Positions 8,410 through 16,246 of a stretch of 64,000 bases of DNA are shown one piece after another. A program made the position numbers and the translations under genes. This DNA is from Effrenium voratum. Its lineage: Eukaryota > Sar > Dinophyceae > Suessiales > Symbiodiniaceae. Under the pieces are notes generated by a model. That model was given only the letters and a program-made list of their open reading frames with translations, ran no database searches and was not told where the DNA came from. Location of the stretch: positions 978,338-1,042,337 of the forward strand of contig CAUJNA010000513.1 of the NCBI GenBank assembly GCA_963377175.1. The letters are read 5' to 3'. Numbering within the stretch: the first letter of the stretch is position 1; every line of letters starts with the position of its first letter.

Positions 8410-9012
8410 ATGGCAAATGACATTCAACAAACAAAAATGCCAGAAGAAGGAACATCAATGAAGTTTGAAAAGCATTTTAAGAAACTGAAAGCACCATTTG
8501 TTATTTACGGTGATTTTGAATGTTTAACAACAGAAACATCAGATGGAATAAAGGGAACCTACGGCGAAGCCCTAGGTTGCGCGCCTCGCGGAACCTACCA
8601 AAATCATAAACCCAGCGGTTATATGCTTAACCTTGTTAATGCTTACAGTGGAGAAATGAAACCATTTTTATATAGAGGTGATGATTGTATGGATAAATTT
8701 TGTGATACATTAAACAAAATTAGAGACGATGTAATGAAACAAATGAAAAATCCAAAAGATATGATTATGTCAGATTTAGATGAAATTAAACATTTAGAAG
8801 CTAAAAAGTGTTTCTTATGCAATGGCACTTTTGACAACAGAGTAGAAGCGAAAAAGAAAGTTGCTGACCATTGCCACTTCACAGGATTATACAGAGGCGC
8901 GGCACATATGAAATGCAATATAGACTATTGCTTTAAAAAGTATCATATACCAGTATTCTTTCATAATCTTAAAAACTATGATGCTCATGAGCATCATAAT
9001 ATCAAATCTTGA
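8410..9012 (+). CDS. PolB fragment: exonuclease with endonuclease VII-like motif
   Basis: The frame contains the Exo I motif (IYGDFECL, about 8500-8523), a C-x2-C then DHCHFTG...KCN zinc/endonuclease VII-like segment (8815-8925) and the Exo II motif FHNLKNYDAH (8958-8990). A GC-rich 36-bp in-frame insert sits at about 8559-8603 between direct copies of GGAACCTAC. The frame is lost in the palindrome 8978-8997 and coding resumes in the 8978-11020 frame. Confidence 0.75.
   Translation: MANDIQQTKMPEEGTSMKFEKHFKKLKAPFVIYGDFECLTTETSDGIKGTYGEALGCAPRGTYQNHKPSGYMLNLVNAYSGEMKPFLYRGDDCMDKFCDTLNKIRDDVMKQMKNPKDMIMSDLDEIKHLEAKKCFLCNGTFDNRVEAKKKVADHCHFTGLYRGAAHMKCNIDYCFKKYHIPVFFHNLKNYDAHEHHNIKS
8978..8997. 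repeat. Perfect 20-bp palindrome at polB frameshift
   Basis: ATGATGCTCATGAGCATCAT equals its own reverse complement. Its core GATGCTC..GAGCATC matches the palindromes at 6440-6690. The polymerase reading frame shifts here. Confidence 0.75.
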
Positions 9013-11020
9013 AAAGTTAAACACAAAGAAAGAACAAATATCAGTAATAGCACAGAACAGTGAGAAGTTTATTACATTTTCATTAAACAGACTTGAATTT
9101 AAGGATAGTTTCAGTTTCTTGTCATCATCATTAGATAAACTTGTTAAATTAACAAAATATGAAGATAATAAATTAAGGGACAACTGGCAGGAACATTTTA
9201 AATATAGTGTCAAAGGCAAATACATTAAAAACGAAAAAGATTTATTTTTACTGACAGAAAAGGGAGTTTATCCTTATGATTATTGTAATGACTTCAATAA
9301 ATTTAATGACACTGAACTACCAGAAAAGAAACATTTTTATAGTAGATTAAGTGAAGAAGATATAAGCGATGCTGACTATGAAAGAGCAAAACTAATATGG
9401 AAGCACTTTAACATCAAAAACCTTGGTGAATATCACGATTTATATTTAGAAACCGATGTATTATTATTAACCGATGTATATGAGAATTTCAGAAAACAAT
9501 GTCTAACAGATTATGAATTAGACCCAGCTCATTATTACTCATTGCCTAACTTTGCTTGGGACGCGATGCTATTAAAAGCAGGAATTGAACTTGAACTTTT
9601 ACATGATGAAGAAGTTTATAAAATGATAGAGCAAGGACTAAGAGGCGGTATGTGTCAGGTTTCAATGAGAAAAGCAACTGCTAATAATAAGTATATGGGA
9701 GATGCTTATGATGAAACAAAGCCGTCGTCCTATATCAATTATTTAGACGCTAATAATCTTTATGGTCTGGCAATGTGTAAGAAACTACCATATAAGAATA
9801 TTAAGTTTGTAAAAGATAATTTCTCAGAAGAAGACATTAAATATTACAATAGTGATTACAGTAGCAAAGGATATATTTTAGATGTTGATTTAGAATATCC
9901 GAAAGAATGCCACGACAAACATACTGATTACCCATTAGCACCAGAAATTATGAGTGTATCAGCAGATATGCTTAGTGATTATCAGAAAGAAACCTACAAA
10001 GCATATCATTTTAATCATGCTCCAAAAGATGAGAAAACAAACAAGTTGATACTAAATGTTATGGATAAACAAAATTATGTTTTACATATTGACATTTTAA
10101 AATTCTATTTGAAACAAGGACTTAAAATCAAGAAAATAAACAGAGTAATAGAATTTAGACACAAGCAATGGTTGAAACCGTGGATTGACTTTAACACAGA
10201 GAAACGAAAGAACGCTACAAGCGACTTTTCAAAAGATATGTACAAATTAATGAACAACGCTGTATACGGCAAGACTATGGAAAATGTGAGAGAACACATT
10301 GACTTTGAGCTGGTTGATACACCTGAACGATACCAAAAATGCGTTAATAATCCAAATTTCAAATACAGGCATATCATCAATGAAAATCTTATAGGAGTTG
10401 AAAAAGCAAAAAGTGTAGTTAAATTGAATAAACCAATATATGTAGGAATGAGTATTTTAGATTTATCAAAACAACATATGTATTCATTTTACTATGACAT
10501 TATGAAGCCGAAATATAAAAATAATATCAGAATGTTATATACTGATACTGACAGTTTTGTATTACATATTAAAACCGAAGATGTATATGATGACTTTAAT
10601 GACATTAAGGATTATATGGATTTCAGTGGTTATGACCCTAAACACAAATGTTATGATAAAACAAACAAGAAAGTTTTAGGAAAATTCAAGGATGAAGCAG
10701 ATGGAAAGATTATAACAAACTTTATAGCATTGAAACCTAAATCATACTGTTTCAAGATACATAACGAAGAGAAAGAAGAAAAGAAGAGCAAAGGAATAGT
10801 TAAACATAAAGTGAAGAAGGAACTGTCATATAATTCTTATGATGACACACTCAAAAACAATAATTGTGACACTTTAACATTCAACAGCATAAGAAGTAAA
10901 GCCCATCAAATATACAGCATCCAACAAACAAAACAATCGCTTAGCGCCTATGAGAATAAACGCCTTTACATAGACAGTATTAATTCATTGCCATACGGAC
11001 ACTACGCTATTACGAAGTAA
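8978..11020 (+). CDS. polB: PolB catalytic palm and thumb fragment
   Basis: This 680-codon frame carries the type B palm motifs: DANNLYG (motif A region, about 9750), NNAVYGKTMEN (motif B, about 10254), YTDTDS (motif C, about 10540) and a KPKSY motif (about 10735). The catalytic residues look intact. The ATG at 8978 is within the palindrome and is probably not a native start; the domain belongs to the larger polymerase. A hairpin covers the stop codon. Confidence 0.85.
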   Translation: MMLMSIIISNLEKLNTKKEQISVIAQNSEKFITFSLNRLEFKDSFSFLSSSLDKLVKLTKYEDNKLRDNWQEHFKYSVKGKYIKNEKDLFLLTEKGVYPYDYCNDFNKFNDTELPEKKHFYSRLSEEDISDADYERAKLIWKHFNIKNLGEYHDLYLETDVLLLTDVYENFRKQCLTDYELDPAHYYSLPNFAWDAMLLKAGIELELLHDEEVYKMIEQGLRGGMCQVSMRKATANNKYMGDAYDETKPSSYINYLDANNLYGLAMCKKLPYKNIKFVKDNFSEEDIKYYNSDYSSKGYILDVDLEYPKECHDKHTDYPLAPEIMSVSADMLSDYQKETYKAYHFNHAPKDEKTNKLILNVMDKQNYVLHIDILKFYLKQGLKIKKINRVIEFRHKQWLKPWIDFNTEKRKNATSDFSKDMYKLMNNAVYGKTMENVREHIDFELVDTPERYQKCVNNPNFKYRHIINENLIGVEKAKSVVKLNKPIYVGMSILDLSKQHMYSFYYDIMKPKYKNNIRMLYTDTDSFVLHIKTEDVYDDFNDIKDYMDFSGYDPKHKCYDKTNKKVLGKFKDEADGKIITNFIALKPKSYCFKIHNEEKEEKKSKGIVKHKVKKELSYNSYDDTLKNNNCDTLTFNSIRSKAHQIYSIQQTKQSLSAYENKRLYIDSINSLPYGHYAITK

Positions 11021-11030
11021 TAGCCTAGTG
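11000..11030. terminator. 3'-end hairpin of polB
   Basis: A 14-nt arm (11000-11013) pairs with 11017-11030 at 13 of 14 positions with loop gaa. It spans the polymerase stop codon. Confidence 0.6.
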
Positions 11031-11076
11031 AGCTTCGCGACACTACAGCATCATAGCATAGAGAATTTACAAATAT

Positions 11077-11085
11077 ACTTAAAGA
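11077..11085 (+). promoter_or_regulatory. Early-type PLV promoter motif
   Basis: ACTTAAAGA, 26 nt before ATG 11112, same motif and spacing as before polB. Confidence 0.65.
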
Positions 11086-11111
11086 AATAATTATATTATA
11101 TATTAAGTAAA

Positions 11112-11498
11112 ATGACCTGCTTTATTGTAGATGGCAATAAAAATAAAATTTCTATGACAAATGATGAATTTGATTTGTTGTGGAATTCTATTGAGGGTGA
11201 AGTTTCAGACTTCAGCACGGATACAGAGGAAGAAATTAAGAAGGCAAAGGAAAAGGAAAGTAAGAAAAAATATAATGATGTATTAAACAAGAAATATAAA
11301 GAAGAAGGATACTTTAAAGAGTATTTTATAGAAAATGATAAGTCATTAGAATGTGAAAGATGCGGTTGTATGATTAAAAATAAGTCTAATATGGCAAAGC
11401 ATTTAAGGACTGATAAATGTAAAAGAATTCATAGAGAAAGAGCATATCAGAATGCTGTTGAGAAAGTATGTTATAAATATTTAACTAATACAAATTGA
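11112..11498 (+). CDS. Small zinc-finger protein
   Basis: 128 residues from ATG 11112. The middle is Lys/Glu-rich and helical; residues about 76-98 form CERCGCMIKNKSNMAKHLRT followed by DKC, a C2HC-type finger. By promoter class it is expressed early with the polymerase, so a DNA-binding or regulatory role is plausible but unproven. It converges on the integrase gene. Confidence 0.75.
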   Translation: MTCFIVDGNKNKISMTNDEFDLLWNSIEGEVSDFSTDTEEEIKKAKEKESKKKYNDVLNKKYKEEGYFKEYFIENDKSLECERCGCMIKNKSNMAKHLRTDKCKRIHRERAYQNAVEKVCYKYLTNTN

Positions 11499-11521
11499 TA
11501 ATATATTATATAAAAATATTG

Positions 11522-12460
11522 TCAATTTACCAATAATAACTCGTGCCTATTGTATTTTTTAGGTCTTCCTTCAATTTCATAATATTTATTAAGCATCATA
11601 TCACGACCTACATTTGAAATGGTGTATATAGTATTGTACCATTTTGAAGTGGTTTCTTTCATTGATGTGTAATTTCCTTTTCCTTTGTTATAAATTTTGA
11701 CTTTATCACCGACATTCAACTTAGGATACTTTCGTAAATACTTTTCCTTCATCAACGAGTTCGCCTTTGCTGTTACTTCGTTTTCGTCTTTGTGTGCTTC
11801 ATCAGGTGTAAGTTTTGTCGTCCCGTGTGTCATTTGTTGATTATACTTGTTTAAGACTGCTTGCAATAAACTCGTCCAAGTTCTATCAGTCGCTTTTATT
11901 CTGTCTCCCAACATCTTTTTAACTGTGCGAATGGAGCGTTCAGCAACATTAGCGTGTGTCAGTGTTATGATGCTTCTTATTGCTTCACCTTTTAAATGCT
12001 CTTGCAATTTCTTAAATGCGAATGCCCCGTCATCATCTGTATAAATACTCATCGGATGACCTAATACTTTGAAGCATTGAAGTATTGCTTTATAAACAGT
12101 CTCACCGTCTCTAACCTTCATCGGTTCAATGTGTAGTTTCTTACTGAATATATCTATACATATTAATCCATATCTTGGACTGCTTAAATCTGATGTGCCC
12201 GTTGCCTTCATCAGTGAAATCATATCCATTATGTCTAACTGATATTCATACCTTGCGAAAGGTGCTGAAAAACTGTTGTATTTGCTATATCCTTTCTCCT
12301 GCTTGATAGGTTGCTTTTTCATAAATGTCCTAGCTTCATCTAATGTTATACCCAGTCCTTCTTTATTTGCTTGTTTGTATAACTCATTGACTGAACCGAA
12401 CCCAGTTTCAACATTGTAATAAAGTTTATGTAAAACCTCATCTTTTGATAATTTAATCAT
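11522..12460 (-). CDS. int: Retroviral-type (rve) integrase
   Basis: This 312-residue protein starts at ATG 12460. The RNase H-like core has the D,D-x-E set: QLDIMDM (first Asp), YTDDDGAF (second) and HANVAERSIRTVKK (Glu). The C-terminal about 70 residues (NVGDKVKIYNKG) form an SH3-like tail, as in polinton and PLV integrases. It would join the linear viral DNA into the host genome using the terminal repeats, consistent with the TIR-bounded integration seen here. The frame is intact. TCTA lies 13 nt upstream. Confidence 0.92.
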   Translation of the reverse strand: MIKLSKDEVLHKLYYNVETGFGSVNELYKQANKEGLGITLDEARTFMKKQPIKQEKGYSKYNSFSAPFARYEYQLDIMDMISLMKATGTSDLSSPRYGLICIDIFSKKLHIEPMKVRDGETVYKAILQCFKVLGHPMSIYTDDDGAFAFKKLQEHLKGEAIRSIITLTHANVAERSIRTVKKMLGDRIKATDRTWTSLLQAVLNKYNQQMTHGTTKLTPDEAHKDENEVTAKANSLMKEKYLRKYPKLNVGDKVKIYNKGKGNYTSMKETTSKWYNTIYTISNVGRDMMLNKYYEIEGRPKKYNRHELLLVN

Positions 12461-12473
12461 TATTTAAAAAGAA

Positions 12474-12477
12474 TAGA
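12474..12477 (-). promoter_or_regulatory. TCTA motif, integrase
   Basis: TCTA on the minus strand, 13 nt before ATG 12460, in AT-rich DNA. Confidence 0.5.
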
Positions 12478-12486
12478 ATAAAATAA

Positions 12487-12515
12487 TTCTTAATATTTAT
12501 GAATAATATTAAGAA
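12487..12515. terminator. 3'-end hairpin
   Basis: A perfect 11-bp stem with a 7-nt loop lies 8 nt past the stop of the 12524-12826 gene and just upstream of the integrase promoter. Confidence 0.6.
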
Positions 12516-12523
12516 GTATTGAT

Positions 12524-12826
12524 TTAACTTACTCCATTTGGAAGTAAAATTCCCGCTTCTACCATTTCTTCAAAACTCATCCCTTCATCTATTTCAGGTT
12601 CTTTACATATTATTTTAAACTGTTCTTTTTCAATGTCTATCTTCTTTTTCTCCATATCATTAAATATATTTGCTTTCTTTTCACACTCTCCACAAATATT
12701 AATATAATGTTTATGATAATAACTCATTCTATGTATTTTTTCAATTAATCCTCTATCATTTTTAACTTCTTTTTCAAAATCCAAATTGTTTCCTGTAATT
12801 TTACAACCGCATTTTAATGTAGTCAT
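12524..12826 (-). CDS. Small Cys-rich zinc-binding protein
   Basis: I chose ATG 12826 over the longer frame from 12853 because the ACTTAAAGA motif at 12855-12863 then lies 28 nt upstream, as in the other early genes; the upstream ATG would overlap the promoter. Residues KCGCK and ICGECE give two Cys pairs, a likely zinc ribbon. The rest is charged and helical. No family is recognised. Confidence 0.7.
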   Translation of the reverse strand: MTTLKCGCKITGNNLDFEKEVKNDRGLIEKIHRMSYYHKHYINICGECEKKANIFNDMEKKKIDIEKEQFKIICKEPEIDEGMSFEEMVEAGILLPNGVS

Positions 12827-12854
12827 TAGTTCTCTATTATATATAGGGGTCATT

Positions 12855-12863
12855 TCTTTAAGT
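12855..12863 (-). promoter_or_regulatory. Early-type PLV promoter motif
   Basis: ACTTAAAGA on the minus strand; the surrounding CTACTTAAAGAAATGACCCC is identical to the sequence before the 25147 gene. Confidence 0.7.
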
Positions 12864-12871
12864 AGTTTTTT

Positions 12872-13522
12872 TTAATATAAACTAACCAGTATCTCACTAA
12901 TCAATTCAGCAGGGATTTTGTATAAATCTTCTTGCTTATGCTTTACATAATTTTCACCCCAATTTTCCTTACGACCGGATGGTGCCCGTTGCGCAGTTTC
13001 AATATGTTTGTTATTAACAACTTTACCACAGTCTTTTTTACATAATGGTCTCGCTTTCCAGTTTGTTAGATTGTTCCACAACCTAGTTCGCTTCCTGTAA
13101 TTAAATCCATATTTGCAATAGTCAATGTCATTAAACCTTAACCCATTCATAAAAGACTGACTTTTCAATAATCCTGTCTGCGGATTTTCAATAACAAAAT
13201 ACGGCCATCCGAAATATTCAATAATCTCTATTGTTTTTAATACAATGCTATTAGCATATTCAATGTTTCTTATTCCTGTTGTTTTTGCAATACTGTATTC
13301 TATGCAAGGTGGTGATGCCCAAATAAAATCAAAATGGTTTCTGTCAAATTGTTTATAATCCCATTCAAGTATATCACAATTAATATCAGCATTTTTCAAA
13401 TCCAACGATATTACATTAAAACCGAGCGACTTTGCAATAAGTCCAACACTGCCTGTTCCGCTGAATAATTCTAATAAATTCATATTATTAGAATGATTTA
13501 GATATTTATTATATTGTTTCAT
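12872..13522 (-). CDS. C5 cytosine DNA methyltransferase
   Basis: The protein has SAM-binding motif I (LELFSGTGSVG), catalytic motif IV (WASPPC, nucleophilic Cys) and motif VI (VIENP). About 217 residues is short for the family, and the target-recognition part is compact. ATG 13522 is chosen; ATG 13483, directly before the SAM motif, is possible, and an upstream TTG is not credible. It overlaps the end of 13509-13830. A role in methylating viral DNA is inferred. The frame appears intact. Confidence 0.85.
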   Translation of the reverse strand: MKQYNKYLNHSNNMNLLELFSGTGSVGLIAKSLGFNVISLDLKNADINCDILEWDYKQFDRNHFDFIWASPPCIEYSIAKTTGIRNIEYANSIVLKTIEIIEYFGWPYFVIENPQTGLLKSQSFMNGLRFNDIDYCKYGFNYRKRTRLWNNLTNWKARPLCKKDCGKVVNNKHIETAQRAPSGRKENWGENYVKHKQEDLYKIPAELISEILVSLY

Positions 13523-13830
13523 ATTTACCCTCTTCGTTCTTAAACAGTTTGTAAAATTCAATAGTTTGTTGCTTCGGACTCTTAATTTTGTTCTTATTTA
13601 ACATATCCATATATTGTTTCTGCTTATCTTCAAACGAACCTGCAGGACGTCCTATTTGTTTCTTTTCCAAGATTTTATTCATCTTCTCTTTATCGTCTTC
13701 GTTATTGCTTTTAGGTTGGTTTATTTTTTCATCGATATTCTTAATAAGTTCAGTTAATGTTTTAATATTCTTACTAATAATTATATTTTTTCATTAAATC
13801 GTTAATTGTAGAATCACCATTTTCTGACAT
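13509..13830 (-). pseudogene. Small AT-hook-like protein, frameshifted
   Basis: ATG 13830 opens MSENGDST... but reaches TAG at 13774-13776 after 18 codons. An indel in the A6 run near 13787-13792 would join it to a downstream open frame ending at TAA 13509-13511. That frame is Lys/Glu/Asn-rich and contains GRPAGS, similar to an AT-hook core. It overlaps the methyltransferase start. It may be a decayed gene or a homopolymer error. Confidence 0.55.
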
Positions 13831-13909
13831 TTCTATATATAAATATTTATATAAATATTTATATATTTATTTATGCGTTTGAAGTGGTGTTAAATCTACT
13901 CCTTAAATG

Positions 13910-14432
13910 CTAATTTTTCATCATTTGTTTAATAGTTTCTTGTGTTTCGTTATCGCCATTTTCCGAGTGTGTAGCTTCATTTCCAAATTTGATAGAAATA
14001 TTATGTGCATCTGTTTCTAAGTTGATGCCGTCTTTAGTTTTATCAATGTTCATTTTTTTATCTGTTTTACTTATTTTAAAACCAACTGGTATACAACTGC
14101 ATTTGCAGTTTCCTTTCTTTTCTATTGATAATTCATTCTTCGTCTGTAATTTTTTTACACATCGGGCAAGCGAACTCAATAACTGATGTTTCTTTAACAA
14201 TTTCTTCTTTATCTTCATCTGTTGAAGATACAGCTGGTTCTGTATTATTCTTTTTGATTTTTTCCTTCCCATCTATATTAATATTTATATTTTTAATATA
14301 TTGCATCACAAACTTAATTAATTCTAAAACAAAATAGCATACTCTTTTAAATCTATTATCGGTTATAACAACATCTTCTATATGTTGTACTTCATTTATT
14401 ATATCAATATAATCTGAATAACTCCTATTCAT
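13910..14432 (-). pseudogene. Zinc-ribbon protein, frameshifted
   Basis: ATG 14432 starts a frame with a hydrophobic helix (VCYFVLELIKFVMQYI), an acidic linker and CPMC, ending at 14133. The overlapping 13910-14272 frame supplies the second pair, CKCSC, and the remaining C-terminal part. The change falls in the A7 run near 14147-14153. Together they would form a CxxC...CxC zinc ribbon. Function is unknown. Confidence 0.6.
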
Positions 14433-14714
14433 ATAAATAATAAGATGAAATAATTATTTAATCTTATTATTTCATGCATAATAGAATATTGATGGGGGGC
14501 ACAGCACTTGGAGTTTTCATTGCACTGGACAACGCAAGCGAGGTTCAAACTAATTCAAACTAATTAGCTTCAATGCTTACGAATTTGAAGCAATGGAAAG
14601 CTGTTCCGTTTTTATGATATTCACTACCAGCATATCATAAAAAAGATGTTCCATTCAATAATAATTACAAGTTATTTTTTTAATATAATTTTCTATACAT
14701 CTTTAATATCAATT
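14433..14714. other. Divergent intergenic region with hairpin
   Basis: This region lies between a minus-strand and a plus-strand gene. A 12-bp perfect hairpin (14609-14620 with 14632-14643) precedes the ATPase. It is a plausible regulatory or replication structure. Confidence 0.4.
14692..14695 (+). promoter_or_regulatory. TCTA motif, packaging ATPase
   Basis: TCTA, 19 nt before ATG 14715. Confidence 0.5.
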
Positions 14715-15470
14715 ATGACAAACGTTCCAATAATAAAACCAATAAATATAACTGATTACGATTTCAAACAATCTAAATATGAACATGTACCAAAACTACC
14801 TTTTCGCTCAATTGTTGTTGCTTCATCAACGGGTGGCAAAACAGTTTTAATTCAAAACCTTATCCTAAATGTCTATAGGGGCTGCTTCGCCCGTATATTC
14901 ATTTTTAGCCCGTCGGTTCATAATGACCCTACCTTCGTTGAAGTCAAGAAATATCAAAAAGATAATATGAAGGTTGATGATGAAAAAGAAAAGTTATATT
15001 ATGACACCTACCAACCTGAAGAACTGGAAGAAATAATTAACACACAAAGAAAGATAATTCATTATATGAAAGAACAGAAGATGAAGAAACTACATTCAAT
15101 TTTAATCATAGTTGATGATTTTGCAGACGACCCTAGATTTGTTAGATACAGCAAGTTATTACATGGACTGGCAACGAGAGGCAGACACGACGCCATTAGT
15201 TTTTGTTTAAGCGTTCAAAAATATCGTGTCCTAGCTCCAATCATTAGGTTGAATTCTAGTTCGTTGTATATCTTCAAGTTAAAGAATGTATCAGAGTTAA
15301 TGTCATTCATTGAGGAAAACTCGGCCATCGTTGATAAAGAGCAACTGTTAAATATGTATCATAAAGCAGTAGATGATAAGCCCTACTCCTTCTTTTATGT
15401 CAATATGAATTCCAAAGATGTTAATAATATGTTTTATGTTAGATTTGAGAAAGCTTTTAAAATAAAATAA
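14715..15470 (+). CDS. FtsK/HerA-type genome packaging ATPase
   Basis: About 251 residues. The Walker A region is ASSTGGKT, Walker B is ILIIVDDF, and a following TRGRHDAIS segment fits the sensor region of the A32-like packaging family. It would drive viral DNA into the capsid. I prefer ATG 14715, which places TCTA 19 nt upstream; the longer start at 14646 adds a hydrophobic, non-conserved leader. The frame is intact. Confidence 0.9.
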   Translation: MTNVPIIKPINITDYDFKQSKYEHVPKLPFRSIVVASSTGGKTVLIQNLILNVYRGCFARIFIFSPSVHNDPTFVEVKKYQKDNMKVDDEKEKLYYDTYQPEELEEIINTQRKIIHYMKEQKMKKLHSILIIVDDFADDPRFVRYSKLLHGLATRGRHDAISFCLSVQKYRVLAPIIRLNSSSLYIFKLKNVSELMSFIEENSAIVDKEQLLNMYHKAVDDKPYSFFYVNMNSKDVNNMFYVRFEKAFKIK

Positions 15471-15471
15471 A

Positions 15472-15475
15472 TCTA
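15472..15475 (+). promoter_or_regulatory. TCTA motif
   Basis: TCTA, 14 nt before ATG 15490, directly after the ATPase stop. Confidence 0.5.
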
Positions 15476-15489
15476 TTATATATTATAGA

Positions 15490-15792
15490 ATGTTAAAAAT
15501 GTTTCAAGAAAGAATATATGAAGAACCAGTAAGGTTTTTCGGCGACGATATACCAAAACAAATTCAAGAATACCGGAAGCAACGACTGCAACAAGTAGTA
15601 AAGTGTGAATGTGGTGAAACTTTTTTAATGAAGGATGCTGTTAACCATATTGAAAGTGATTGTCATATTACTTTTAAGGAAGCAGAAAAAATGAGGAAAG
15701 AATTAGAAGAACATATTCGTATAGAAAATGATACTGATAGTGATAGTGATAATTATAGTGATGGTGGTTCAACAAGAGTGCCAGATGATTAA
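15490..15792 (+). CDS. Small zinc-binding protein
   Basis: 100 residues with CECGETF then HIESDCH, a possible C-x-C...H...C zinc site, followed by a charged helix and an Asp/Ser-rich tail. It is 20 nt downstream of the ATPase on the same strand. Just after it, 15806-15841 repeats the last about 35 bp of the ATPase gene with changes, suggesting a local duplication. Confidence 0.7.
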   Translation: MLKMFQERIYEEPVRFFGDDIPKQIQEYRKQRLQQVVKCECGETFLMKDAVNHIESDCHITFKEAEKMRKELEEHIRIENDTDSDSDNYSDGGSTRVPDD

Positions 15793-15926
15793 AAAATAAC
15801 TAAATATGTTAGATTTGAAAAATCATTTAAAATAAAATAAATATTCAAATATATTATGTTAACTATTAAAGTCATCAATGATGGTGAACAAAGTATTATT
15901 AATGATTTTTATTTTTATCTTTGCAA

Positions 15927-15961
15927 TTAATAGCATTAAGCCAAAGGCTTAATGTTATTAA
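15927..15961. terminator. Hairpin between convergent genes
   Basis: A 16-bp stem with one G-T pair and loop aaa lies just outside the 3' end of the minus-strand gene at 15963 and may serve both converging genes. Confidence 0.65.
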
Positions 15962-15962
15962 T

Positions 15963-16175
15963 TCAGAACAAACTATAACTACACAAATTCAACGCTGGTA
16001 ATTTATATATTAGTTTGTCACATTTCATTTTCTCCAGTTTTTCTAATCTTTCACTGATTTGCTTAATTGCTTTCAACTGTAATTTATCAATATTATTTAA
16101 ATCTAATTGTTCTACATCAATATCATTGATTTTATCAATACTTGAAGTTTCAACATTACTATTTGAATTACCCAT
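15963..16175 (-). CDS. Small protein with candidate N-myristoylation signal
   Basis: 70 residues starting MGNSNSN, which fits the eukaryotic myristoylation consensus (Gly2, Ser6). The middle is a Leu/Ile/Lys/Glu heptad helix. TCTA lies 14 nt upstream, which suggests late expression, so a membrane-linked virion role is possible but only inferred. Confidence 0.6.
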   Translation of the reverse strand: MGNSNSNVETSSIDKINDIDVEQLDLNNIDKLQLKAIKQISERLEKLEKMKCDKLIYKLPALNLCSYSLF

Positions 16176-16189
16176 TATATTTTATTATT

Positions 16190-16193
16190 TAGA
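16190..16193 (-). promoter_or_regulatory. TCTA motif
   Basis: TCTA on the minus strand, 14 nt before ATG 16175. Confidence 0.5.
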
Positions 16194-16212
16194 TTTTTCT
16201 TTTGACATTTTG

Positions 16213-16239
16213 CTTATTTTAATCTTAGATTGAAATAAG
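16213..16239. terminator. 3'-end hairpin of fibre gene
   Basis: Near-perfect inverted repeat (13-nt arms, one T-G pair) starting 8 nt past the fibre stop codon. Confidence 0.5.
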
Positions 16240-16246
16240 GAAAATT

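Larger units (their letters stand above)
7191..11020 (+). pseudogene. polB: Type B DNA polymerase, frameshifted
   Basis: Taken together the fragments have the size (about 1270 codons) and domain order of polinton/PLV polymerases: N-terminal region, zinc-finger-like segment, 3'-5' exonuclease with an embedded endonuclease VII-like zinc motif, and palm motifs. The coding frame changes near 8090-8200, 8390 and 8990, so no full-length product can be read from this copy. The third break coincides with the 20-bp palindrome 8978-8997. The gene would replicate the viral genome, probably by protein priming. Indels could also be assembly errors. Confidence 0.85.
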
